Positions 47,996-58,712 of a stretch of DNA of 64,000 bases are shown piece by piece. Below the pieces are notes generated by a model that was not told where the DNA came from, made no database searches, and saw nothing but the letters and a program-made list of their open reading frames with translations. The DNA is taken from positions 51,920,501 to 51,984,500 of the forward strand of contig NC_090989.1 of assembly GCF_041146395.1 (NCBI RefSeq). The letters are read 5' to 3'. The DNA is from Eulemur rufifrons (lineage: Eukaryota > Chordata > Mammalia > Primates > Lemuridae). Position numbers and translations under genes: made by a program. The number at the start of each line of letters is the position of its first letter. The first letter of the stretch is position 1.

Positions 47996-48207
47996 TCCTG
48001 AGCAACATAGCAAGACCTCCATCCCTACAAAAAATAGAAAAATTAGCCAGGCATGACAGCACATGCCTGTAGTCCCAGCTTACTTGGAAACCTGAGGCAG
48101 GAGGATCCCTGGAGCGCAGGAGTTTGAGGTTACAGTGAGCTATGATGACACTGCACTCTAGCCCAGGCAACAGAGTGAGATCTTGTCTCAGAAATAAAAT
48201 TAAAAAT
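47996..48207 (+). mobile_element. Old 5'-truncated Alu (AluJ/FLAM-like)
   Basis: It starts within the left arm (CCTGAGCAACATAGCAAGACC), passes 'AAAATTAGCCAGGCATG', 'TGCCTGTAGTCCCAGCTTACTTGG' and 'AGGAGGATCCCTGGAGCGCAGGAG', and ends 'CAGAGTGAGATCTTGTCTC' with a mixed A-rich tail. The target duplication AAATTGTACAGTACAA (47980-47995) pairs with AAATTGCACAGTACAA (48208-48223), one mismatch. It lacks the lemur linker, so it predates that lineage. Confidence 0.88.
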
Positions 48208-48223
48208 AAATTGCACAGTACAA

Positions 48224-48984
48224 CAAATTCTCTGGAGTCTAGTCAAAAAACAAATAGGAATCTGTAAAAATTGAAGCAATTCCCCTTGATTTCTGGAGAA
48301 TGGAATCTCCAGGTGTCAAATGGGATTTGTTTTTCCCAACCTGAGTCACCAGAATTAGGCTTTTGGTAAATGTCCTCAAATCTGAATTTAATGTCAGATT
48401 ATAGAAGTTTGAATAGTTTCTATACTTACATAGGAAAAATTTACTCCTTACTCATGTTACATGTCCATAATAGGTGAACAGGGCATTCTGCTCATTGTAG
48501 GCATTCAGAAACTTAGGCTCGTAGAACAGCCACCACATGAAACAATCACCGAGTAAAAGAGAGCACTAGCGAGACTTGCAGTTAGCCAGAGAGAAAAAAA
48601 GTCACCTTTACTCACAAATATTTAGTTAAAACCAGCCATATAGTCCCACCTAGATAAAATAGAACCATGGAATTGCAGAATTCAATCCTACCATGAGCCC
48701 AAAAAGTGAGGAGATAGACATAGAGAGAAAATTTTGTTAATGACTACCACATAGATCATTCTCGTTAGACCTGCTTCTTCCCACAAGGTATACACACATA
48801 AATTCACACACACCCACACATGTATATACATATGTATGTATGTATGTACAGCAATATAATCTGGGTGGGGACCACCTTTGAGTACTGTTTCTTGTATCAC
48901 AACATTAACATCATTACTTTATTGATCCACTCAGATGCCCTAATCAAACCAGGCACCCTCAATAAATCTCTCAACGGAAGAGAA
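48224..48984. other. Stretch with a CA/TG microsatellite-like patch
   Basis: 48790-48848 is an impure region of CACACA, TATA and TATG units ('GTATGTATGTATGTA'). The rest is single-copy-like. Confidence 0.5.
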
Positions 48985-49440
48985 GCCAAACTCTATAAAA
49001 TAATTTAAAGAGGTTTGTTCTGAGCTAAATTTGAGGACCATGGCCTGGAGCCACGCCCAAGAAGCCTTGAGCAAGTGAACTCGCTGCAGTTGGGTTACAG
49101 TTTGGTTTTATACATTACAGAGAGACAGGAATTACAGGTAAAGTCATAAATCAATACATGGAAGGCATACGTTGGTTTGGCCCAAAAAGGCAGGACATCT
49201 CAAAGCGAGTGCTTACAAGTCATAGATGGGTTTAGGGATTCTTTGGTTGACAATTGGCTGAAAGAGTTAGGCTTTGTCTAAAGACCAGAAGTCATCAGGA
49301 AGGAGTTAAGATAAGGGTCTTCTATAATATCTTTCATGTGATGCTATACTGGAATCAGGTTGGGAAGTAAACCACATTATATTGGGTTAACAAAACCTGT
49401 TTAGTGAGATTTTATCATTTGTAGGCATGACTCACCAGGC
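48985..49440 (+). repeat. Diverged LTR-like repeat, copy 2 of 2
   Basis: It opens 'AAAGAGGTTTGTTCTGAGC.AAATTTGAGGACCATGGCCTGGAGCCACGCCC', a motif of antisense ERV1-type LTRs. It continues 'CAGTTTGGTTTTATACATTA' and the block shared with copy 1 ('TAAATCAATACATGGAAGGC...GGCCCAAAAAGGCAGGAC'). No internal coding region is visible. Confidence 0.6.
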
Positions 49441-50493
49441 CCCCTTAGAAAGGAATTTTTGGGCAAAAGAGATCAGAGTTCAGTCCTCAAATCCAAGGCA
49501 GAGTTTTAAATATGACTCTAAAGGATGTTATGTGCACACAGAAAAAGAACAATCCCACCCAAGGAGATCACATACCTTTTTTATATTAAGTAACACAACA
49601 ATAAAATGATTTTCTAGAAGGATTATTAAGTACTGTGCAGTTCAAGAGATACAATTCCCACATTTCACTGGCAAATGAGTAACCTTTTCTGATAAAGGGA
49701 TAATCAAAGCTTATTTTTTCATTTGGGAAGAGAGGAAGAGAAAGAGAATGTTTTCACAGACTGCTAATGCCACAAGTCTTCTCCCTGAACAGTTCCCTCT
49801 AGCTATATTTCTAATTGATTGGCTTCTTTCCAGACACCTTTAGATTATGTAGTGAAGCAGTGGAAATGCAGTGTTTTGACCTTGACCTTAAAGTAAAGAT
49901 GCCTTTAAATGTTTTCTCCTAAGCCTGTTGCTTCCCAAAGCCAGGCAAGTTTTCTTTTGCTGCAGTCAGATATTTGTTCAACAAATTCGGAATTCTTAGC
50001 AGCCTAGAAATTAATTATAAAATGAAATTATTAATGGCATATTTAAAAATTGTCCTTGTATTCTCATACCAATATTTGTTTTTGCATAACACTGATTTTT
50101 TTTCTAATTAACTCCTTCCAGTCCCTCTTGACTCATTCTTGCTTGCTTATTCCATTCACAACTATTTTGAAGTAGCTAAGCCCCACTGATGATTCTATGG
50201 TAACATTTGTTTTCTCCTTACTAATTTATTCAGAGCCAATGAGTCTAAAGTAACCCTCTTCCTAATTCAAGAACCTGTCTTTTATAAAAAAGCTTTCATT
50301 GTATTTTTTTTTTGTTTGTTTCTAAACCAGGGCACTTGTCTGAGCATTTCAAAAGGACAAGTTTCTAGAGTTCATTTTGCTTCTTCTTTTGAACTTCAAA
50401 CTGAATCAGCTCTCCTTGAGCTGCCTTTTTGGTACTGGATTCTGGAGGTACTCATATTCTTGCGGATTCATGCATAGTCTTGTATAAATCCCT
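49441..50493. other. Stretch without a recognised feature
   Basis: About 1 kb, AT-rich, no repeat landmark or coding frame worth reporting. Confidence 0.4.
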
Positions 50494-50895
50494 TGTCTCA
50501 GTCTGATCCTGCTGCTATAACAAAATATCTTAGACCAAGTAATTTATAAATAATAGAAATTTATTCTTCACAGTTCTGGAGGCTAGGAAGACCAAGATCA
50601 AGGTGCCAGCAGATTCAGTGTCTGGTGAGGGCCCAGTCTCTGCTTCCAAAATGGTGCCTTGAATACTGCATCCTCCTGAAGGGACAAATGCTGTGTCCTC
50701 ACAGGGCTGAAGGGACAGAAGGAAAAGAAGGCCTAGTTCCTTCTAGCCCTTTTATAAGGTCACTAATCCCATTCATAAGGGCCCTGCTCTCAAGGCCTAA
50801 CCATTTCCTAAAACGCCCCACTTCATAGTACTGTTGCATTGGAGATTAAGTTTCAGCATGAATTTTGGAGCAACACATACATTCAAATCTTAGCA
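50494..50895 (-). mobile_element. MaLR (MLT1A-like) solo LTR, second copy
   Basis: Runs from TGTCTCAGTCTGATCCTGCTG to CAAATCTTAGCA on the plus strand. It parallels the 30556-30962 copy: 'CACAGTTCTGGAGGCTAGGAAGACCAAGATCAAGG', 'TGTCCTCACAGGGCTGAAGG', 'CTTTTATAAGGTCACTAATCCCATTCA'. The flanks TCCCT (50489-50493) and TCTCT (50896-50900) match at 4 of 5. Confidence 0.85.
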
Positions 50896-50900
50896 TCTCT

Positions 50901-52879
50901 CAAGTTAACACTGAATAAACGATTTAGCCAGGTAGATTTTCTAAACGTCAGATTTATTTTCAAATTAAAGTAAAATGGCCAAAGTTAACCCCTGACCCCA
51001 ACATTAAAAAGTCAAACAGGTTTGTTCCCTTTGTGAATGTATTCTCATGGGCTGATGTTAATGAACCTTAAGCTCTGGGGTCCCTTACTTGCCCAAGGCC
51101 CACAGAGTCCCTTGCATTACTGCATTCATAATACTTCTTCTTTTTGTAAAGAGGAGCCCAAAATTGTATAAGCCTCAGGCTCCAAAATATCTAGATCTAC
51201 TCATATATATATATATATATTTATATGTATATGTGTATATATATATACCATTCAAATAAACACAACTTCTTGGTAATTGCAACATAGAAAAAAAGAAATG
51301 GTCAGAGAGAGAGAAAGAGAGGTGGGGGAGGGGCTTTTCTCGATTTTCAAAGACTACTATATAAAATGAGCAAGATGATGGGTATATCAATACCTGAAAG
51401 TAAGGTCATCAACTAAACTAAGTGCTAAAAAAGCAGACTATTTTAAAGAGCTAGTTGCCACGGAAACCAGTACAATACAAACCATTATATATACAGATAA
51501 ATTGAATTTATTTTACTGCTTTTAATGTGAATATATAGCAAATTCCCTCTTCTTCGTTTTCTTTTTTCCCCTTTTGAGGTTGACTTTAAGGATTGCAAAA
51601 GTTTCTGTAACAGCAATCTATTGAAGGTCAAGGCCCAGAGGCTTCTGACAGAACCAACACTAGCAAAATCAGCAGGAACAGCTTTAGTGAAATTACTAAG
51701 ACAATTCCCACAAGGAACTGAATGTCTGCACAGGTGAATAATCTCTAACATAGCAGCACATAATGTTGTGGATTCAGAGTCTCCCTTTGAGATTCTAACG
51801 AATACTATGGATGCTCCATCCAGAAAAATGCAAATTCGAATTTTGCATATGATTTCAGAGGGTTCTCAGAGCCATCTGGAAGTCCATCTATGGTCAAGGA
51901 ACTTGGCTAACCCTTGATTTATCATTTATAGATTATTATATGTTATACACTATATTGTATTGCTTGGTTCCAATGGAATGTTACATAGCAGCCACACTAA
52001 TATATTGGTTATTGATTGTATGTGAAAGACATATCCTCTCGCTAAATAATCTTCATACAACTTACTGCAAATGATCCTGACCTGTAGGTAAGACCCTGTC
52101 TTTCAATTTGATTTTTTTATATGTTTACTGATCAGATAATCTCTCTTTTATTTTTAACTGCAAAAAATTAATTATGGAATGTAAGCAGCCTGACAAAAAG
52201 AGAACAGGTTCCAATAATGGGGAGTAGTTTTTATCCAATCAATCTTCCCAGTGGTCCCAGTCACGCTCAGGCCCTTCCCAGGGGAGCCCTAGAGCACAAC
52301 AGGTTGCACGCTGCTCCGAGAAGGAAGGACAGGCAAGACTGCAAAGACCAGGCTGCCTAGTCAAACTTCTTTGATGCGTGTGTTAAATGAAGTTTTTGAA
52401 GTTTTTATGGATACTGGAGGTGAGAAGACATACAATAAAAAGCTCAATTAACTAAACGATTTAATCTTTTGTCAAGACTTCATCTGGCCCTGGCTGGGCC
52501 TTCAATCATCTCTCTGGCCTCACAAACGAGCACTGAGGGATCCATGGCCTGGAATTAGTCAGAGCTAATCAAGAAACATCTGAGAAGGTTTCTCCCTGAA
52601 GCTAGATTGTCAGGTCAGCTACCCAGGTGTTTGCTTGGTTTCAATCCTAATGGAGCCCAAGTGTCCATGCTGCTGGGTATACACTAACCTTATTCTCTCA
52701 CCTTGTCCTGTTCTCATGATTTTTTTTATTCCTTTCCTTGATTTATTCTTTAATAATTATATCCTCTTGGCTCCTGTCAGGTTAGCAGGTTCCTTGCTTT
52801 GGATTCTAACTTCGTCATGTCCTCTATTCCTAATGCCTACTGGATTTCAGCCCACTTCCTTGTCTGACCCCCAGTGGTG
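50901..52879. other. Single-copy-like stretch with one AT microsatellite
   Basis: 51203-51248 is (AT)n with GTATATGTGTATAT interruptions. The remaining 1.9 kb shows no repeat or coding call. The plus frame from 52635 stays open into the CA-rich array only because the array lacks stops. Confidence 0.5.
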
Positions 52880-53930
52880 TCAGAGTGTGGACAAACACAT
52901 TCAGTCCCATTCACGCACACCCAAGGGCACGTACCCACTCACCCTCACACTCATCCACACTCGAGCTCCCTCTTTCTGCAGTCACTCACACTCAGTGCCC
53001 TCCATCTACAACCCCTCAGCCCCACTCACACTCACCCAACCATTCACAACCACTCACACTCCTACTCGCACCCACAGAATCTCACACTCCTTCACACTCA
53101 TGACCAGTCATCTGCTGACTTCCAGACGGCTCTGCTCAGTCTCAACTGGCCCCACCCATACACACTCACACTAATCAGCTCACTCACAGCCACTCCCTCA
53201 AATGCAGCACTCCACCTCATAAACTCACACTCCCGCACAGTTGGGCACAGAGTCACATTCATCCTCAGTACCATTCACACCGTTCATATTCACACACCCT
53301 GTCACACCCAGCCACACAAACTTGCGGGTACAACCAGTCCCACTCACACCTATTCACACTCGGTCCACTCACACCTAGTCCCACCTATTCACACCTAGTC
53401 ACACTCAGTCCATTCACATCTAGTCATACTCAGTCACACTCACACATGATCCCACATAGTCACACTCAAACATTGTCCCACACAGTCTGAATCACACCTA
53501 GTCACATTTCACAAAGAATTGCACTCTACCCCACTCTCTCTCTCTCAGTTATTTGCTCTCATACTCATCCGACCTGACTAACAGAGTCACCATCTCTGCA
53601 TTTGCTCCCCCGGCTCAACTGCGGCACTCACACAGACCTTCCCAGCCCACATATAATGCAAGTATTCTCATACACTCACACCCAGTCCCACAAACTCATA
53701 TACAGTAATACCCAAGCCCATCCCCACATGCCCCTGCACACTCACAATCCCATGCATGTGGGAACACACACACACACACACACAGACACTGCCAAGTCCC
53801 ACTTACACAGAAGCTCACAAACTGACTCACTTGTGCTCACACAAACTCCCAGCCCCACTCACACAGAAGCCACCACCCAGATCTACCCTCCTGCTCTCTC
53901 ATGTAATTTGCCCCACCCCCCACCCTGCTG
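52880..53930. repeat. CA/CT-rich degenerate tandem array (~1 kb)
   Basis: On the plus strand almost every segment is a variant of CACACTCA, CACTCACAC, CATTCACAC or CACACCTAGTC. The best-ordered stretch, 53335-53520, cycles between CACACCTAGTC and CACACTCAGTC units of about 10-11 bases. G is rare throughout, and a short (AC)10 lies at 53764-53783. Because the units contain no TAA, TAG or TGA, long frames stay open in all three forward frames. They are compositional, not coding. Confidence 0.85.
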
Positions 53931-54369
53931 ACATCCATTCCCAAAGTCACTTACCCCTCTGGTGAGTGGCTCAACCATAGGGTTGCTCCACCCAATAATT
54001 TTGATGTCTTCAACAAGTGTTCTTACTTGACTAGACATGAACCAAGAATGGCATAGTAATATAGTTTCCTTTTTCAAAAATTTTCTTGAGTGGTATCCCT
54101 TCTTATGTAAGTACTAAAGAAACAGGCCTTGAGAGAGGGCACTTCAGGTTTTGAATGATGTTAAAAGACACCTTGGGATAAAGTTGGATTCAGTTATGAA
54201 GATAACACCTATATTGTAATTTGATAGAAGAAACTGAATGCAGGGGACTGGTTCACGAAGAATCTGCATGCATTAAAGAGCTTTCAGGGGATAGTGAGGC
54301 AATTTCAAAAATAAAAACTGGAGGAAATCACTATCCCCCTTAAGCCTGAAAATACAATGGAAAGAAATG
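53931..54369. other. Stretch without a recognised feature
   Basis: About 440 bases after the array with no repeat landmark. Confidence 0.4.
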
Positions 54370-54408
54370 GCATATTAGACTTCTCCAGAGAAACAGAACC
54401 CACAAGAG

Positions 54409-54439
<31 letters not shown>

Positions 54440-54773
54440 TTGATTTTCAGGAATTGGCTCATGTGATCGTAGGGGCTTGTAAGTCTGAAATTTGTAGGGC
54501 TTGTTGGCAAGGTGGAAATTCAGGTAAAAGTTGATGATGCAGTCTTGAGGCAGAATTGCTTCTTCTTTGGGAAACCTTAGTCTTTGCTTTCAAGGCCTTC
54601 AACTAGTTGGAAGAGGCCCACAAACATTAGAGAGGCCAGTCTGCTTAAAGTCAACTGGCTGTAAATGCTAACCACATCCACAAATACCTTCACAGCAACA
54701 TGTAGACTACTGTTTGACCTAACAGCTAGGCACCATAGCCTAGCCAAGTTGACACAGAAAGTTAACCATCATA
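54370..54773 (-). mobile_element. ERVL/MaLR-like LTR, family A copy 2
   Basis: Plus-strand landmarks: 'ACTTCTCCAGAGAAACAGAACCC', then a (GA)n at 54412-54439 in the position where other copies have GATA or TATA repeats, 'CAGGAATTGGCTCATGTGATCGTAGGGGCTTG', and 'CCAAGTTGACACAGAAAGTTAACCATCA'. Same order as 46945-47408. Confidence 0.65.
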
Positions 54774-55934
54774 GGTGGTGTTACTGGAGCCCAGAGGTCA
54801 CCCAGCAAGAGCTAGAACCACAGAGGAGACATAGCCAGTGCTGGACACTGAGGCAGGGAGAAACGGACAGCACCGGAGTTGCTCCCTCCTCCTGCCCTCC
54901 AGTCTGCCCCAGGGCCTCACACTGGCCTCATCCAACTAGAGCTAGTTAGCCAGACATTTGGGAAATGCCTTTGCAAAGGCCAGCCCCCTTGGTACAGAAG
55001 AGAGCAGGGAAGGACGGGTAAGAGCGCACCTAAAAAGGATAAGGAAGGACAGGCACAATAGAAGTGTGAATTTTAGGTCTGTGAGATGTTAGATTTCTGA
55101 AACCAGGTCCAGTTTGATTCAGAAAGGCTTGGTGTATATGAACTGAAAATACTCAAAGACCAAATGTAGAACAGCCTCAGCTGTGCTCTTCTCAGAAGAC
55201 TGGAGCTACCTGCCCTCAAAGGACCTCTGGAACCTGGGCTGGAAACAGTGTGGTACCCAGAAACACTGGTATTAGTGAACCAATCAGACTCTGGTTTCCC
55301 CTACGGCTGGGCTGTCTGAGGACTGAGGTGCTTTTCAACCAAATAAGCCTCTTGAGGCAGCCAACCTTGGCTTTACTGGCAGCTGGATGAAATGCTCCCC
55401 GAAACTTACATTCCATCACACCCAACGGCATGCCAAGAATGCCGGAGATCTGCAACAAACATGGATGACTCACTCCTTGAGTTTTTTGAGGTTTGGTTTT
55501 TTTAATATCAAGGAGTTTTCTCAGTACTTTCTACTTATCTTCCCAATCATTCTAAAATTACAAGGAAGACTAGGGTATGTTCAATCTTTAGAGGCCATAT
55601 TTATAAACCTACATCCTGCAGTTTAGTCTTGATGAAGTGAAGATCCTTTACATTACTAAAATGTGTTTTCCAGGAGGGAGACTTAATTAGGCTTTCAACT
55701 ACAGGGTCCCATTTATCTTCAGGTAAATAAATGCAAGTAGAACATTAGAGGATCACTGAGCAAAATTCTTTCCCCTTCAAACACTATCAAAGCTACAGAA
55801 AAGAATGCAAGTCTTACAGTTTTGATATAGAACCAAGTTTTCAAAATAATGCAGAAATCTCTTCTACGGGATCTTGGAAAGTGATCATCTGTCCCTTCAT
55901 TCATAATATTCAAAATTCAATTTTTTTAATTCAG
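54774..55934. other. Stretch without a recognised feature
   Basis: About 1.15 kb; the GC-richer first half (54780-55060) has overlapping short frames with no resemblance to a known protein. Confidence 0.4.
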
Positions 55935-56650
55935 AAAATTCAAAAAACATTTGAGGACCTACTGTGCCTGAAGCGGTCTTCTAATGTGCCTATATACAGC
56001 GGTGAATGTGAAGTACAAGGTTCCCTTCTCATAAAGATTTCATCCTAGTGAGGGGAAGGAAAAAGAAAAAGAGAAAAAGGCAAAGAAAAGAAAGTAATTT
56101 CAGACCACAAAAAATGCTCTGAATAAGGGTTGGGAAATGCCCTTGGAGCAAGTGATATGAACACCAAAATATGAGTTAGTAATATGAACCATCATGGGAA
56201 GAAGATCCAAGGCAAATGTGATAGCCCTAAGATGGGAATGAGCTTTGCATATTAACGTGAATGGATGCCAGGAAGCCACAGATCAAGTCTCCACTTGGGT
56301 GTCAGAAATGTAGGATGGCATTTTCAGCGCCACGTGATAGCATGAGGATGTTGCTGCTATTTCATGAACAGGAGCCAGGGATGTTAAATATCTAGCACTA
56401 TTCGAAATACTCCTGCTCCAGAAAGAATTCCCCTCCCGCCCTCCCTACCCCCCAAACATCAGCCCTTCTTTTGAGCAACCCTGACAGAAAACAGAGAATG
56501 AAGGACAAACTGCCAGAGTAGAGGTGAGAGAGCTAGACAGGGGACACATGAGATAGGATTTCTGGGCCACAGTGAGAGTTTAGATTGTTATTAGAAGTGT
56601 GAAGGAAATCATTAAATGCCTTGTAATCAGGGAAATGTTTTCATACGTTC
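55935..56650 (+). mobile_element. L2 LINE fragment
   Basis: It opens 'ACATTTGAGGACCTACTGTGCCTG.AG..GTCTTC' and 'ACAGCGGTGAATGTGAAG.ACAAGGTTCCC', then 'ATAAAGATTTCATCCTAGTGAGGGG', a purine-rich expansion at 56055-56095, 'AATGCTCTGAATAAGG', and ends near 'TTAAATGCCTTGTAATCAGGGAAATG'. The order fits L2. Confidence 0.6.
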
Positions 56651-57304
56651 TAGGGATAGCAAGCACAGTGCTTGCTATAGCATTCTGTCTCACTTTGGGG
56701 TCCTGATTCTTAGAGGACCCCTTTTATACTTAGCTTAAGTCAGACTCTGTAACTTCCACTAAATCTCTAGGACCACAACGGACAGCCCCAGAAAATGCCA
56801 ATTCCCTCTTTGTTTTAATCTATACCTTCGTATTCCATTAAAACCCAGTCTCTGGGGCCAGTTCTATGCTCATTAGAGGGAATTCTGCAATTCACTACAA
56901 GTCACAGCTCCACATCTCAAGCGCAAATGAGATATGCTTTTCCCACTTCCATGTTCTTCCTTTCTGTCCTTATCCCTAGTTCTTAGTCACTGGCTGCTAG
57001 GCCTCAGACCCCCACGTTCTATTCCAAGTGACTATTTCTGCCTGAATTAAGGGCCTACAATTGATAACAGTAAGGAACCCTAATTTTCCTGAGACTGAAC
57101 CCTACTTAGTTTTGCCCATACTTTCAGCATTTAAGTCCCACGCCTGAGCCCTAGGCCCATAGCAGATGTTCTATTACTTCCAAGCAGACTTTCCTAATGT
57201 CCACCATATGACTACCTGGCTGCATATCCACACATCTTCTTGCTGCCAGACATGACTGTATTCATACTGTGCCCATCTGCTGAGACACGCAGAAGGGAAG
57301 CAGG
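56651..57304. other. Stretch without a recognised feature
   Basis: About 650 bases of single-copy-like sequence. Confidence 0.4.
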
Positions 57305-57520
57305 CTGTTGTAGCAAGAGCAGTGACTTGGGAGTCAAACCTGGGTGTGAATTCTAATACAATAGTTCCACTAACTGTGGAATTTTTGTTAATTTCTTAGA
57401 GCCTTAGTTTCCTAAAGTAGTGATAATGGTAATGATGATAATACCTGGCCCAAAGTTCTGTAATATATAAATGAACACAATGTAGGCATTCAAAAATAAG
57501 CTACTGTTATCATCGTTATT
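57305..57520 (+). mobile_element. MIR SINE
   Basis: 'AGCAAGAGCAGTGACTTGGGAGTCAAACCTGGGTGTGAATTC' is the tRNA-derived head. 'TAATTTCTTAGAGCCTTAGTTTCCTAAAG' is the core, and 'GATAATACCTGGCCCAAAG' to 'GGCATTCAAAAATAAGCTACTG' the tail region. Confidence 0.78.
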
Positions 57521-58549
57521 TATAATAATTACCAGACCTCTCTAATAAAGACCCCCAAAGCTAACACCTATCACCAGGCACATTGGATTCTGTGACCTCA
57601 CTGTCCTTTTTCTCCCTAAACTTGTGTTCCATGCTATTTGAATGTGCCCATTTATGGGTTCTGGTCCCCTGTTTTTGAAGATATAAGCTTTAGGCCAGGA
57701 CTTTGAACCAGTCTGGCTACTGAGTGAACCAAGTAACAAAAGACTATTGAGCAGGAAAGGGTGGGTGTATACAGGAAGAGCTAGATGCTTAGAGGTATTC
57801 TTGGAATGCTAAAAAGGTAGAGCAATAGCTGAGGATAAAGCTAAATGGAGGATTGAGACAGGAGAAAATAGCAGGGAGTGGGACGGGAGAACAAAGCAAC
57901 TCTTATCCTCAATTATCCCGGCAGTTCTGGGCTTGGCTACATTAGCAGATCTTTGTTTAGATTCTCATTTTGCTTTGGCTGCTGAAGCCTCTCCTGGTGG
58001 GATTTTGGGGAATTCTATAACCCATCGTCCCACTCCTCTCTCATGTGGCTTTAACTGATGTGGAGAAAGGGAACTATTCAGTAAAATTAGGTCCCTGCCA
58101 TAGAACACAGCTGTTTTCCGTCATAGAGATTTACTTTTGACAAGTAATTTATATTGCTTTCAATTACTATGGGCTATTACTGGGGGATACGGGAGGAAGG
58201 AATTGGAGACAAGATTGCTTGGGAGTGTTTTAATGCAGTTTGTTGTAACAGGTGGCCTGAAGAACTGCTGACTTGAAGCTGTGCCACAGCTGTGCTTAGC
58301 TGGCTTGACTGCGCAGAAACCCAGCTCTGCCCGGACCAGGCGTAACCCAGGTGCACCCCGTGAACAGCTGTCTCTTTTTTAATTAGGTGAAGGAAATGAG
58401 CACAGATTTGAAAAATAATATTATAAAAACCAGAGTGTAAAGGGATGATTTACTTCCACTTCGTTTTATTTTTTGTTATAAATGGTTTATAAAAACACAT
58501 TGAGTGAATTAACAATGTCTCTTTACAGGGTTACTCCGATGTCACCGAC
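57521..58549. other. Unique stretch, possibly conserved non-coding
   Basis: No repeat landmark. 58130-58400 has a non-repetitive mix with a homeodomain-type TTTTTTAATTAGG core near 58375, CAGCTG E-box elements (58366-58371) and a GC-rich part at 58310-58360. Functional status is unknown. Confidence 0.35.
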
Positions 58550-58712
58550 CAGTGCTTCTCATAATTAAATGTGCACACAAATCACCTGGGGATCTTGTCA
58601 AAATGCAGATTCTGACTCAGTAGTTTGAAGCGAGACTGCGAGTCTGCATTTTTAACAAGCTCCAGGTGATGCCGGGTTCTGCCGGTCCAGGAGAACACTC
58701 TGAATAGCAAGA
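58550..58712 (+). mobile_element. MER5/MER3-group hAT MITE
   Basis: CAGTGCTTCTCATAATTAAATGTGC, 'AATCACCTGGGGATCTTGTCAAAATGCAGATTCTGA', 'TAACAAGCTCCAGGTGATGC', and a closing 'ACACTCTGAATAGCAAG'. The ends are diverged inverted repeats of a nonautonomous Charlie-type element. Confidence 0.75.

Noticed and set aside
52635..53398. Long Ser/His/Thr/Pro-rich forward frames as a possible mucin-like gene
   Set aside because: All three forward frames are open at once because CA/CT units contain no stop codons; no signal peptide, splice site or frame preference is visible.
53335..53520. Regular CACACCTAGTC/CACACTCAGTC spacing as a CRISPR-like array
   Set aside because: Units are 10-11 bases with no distinct spacers, in a primate genome; this is a minisatellite-type array.
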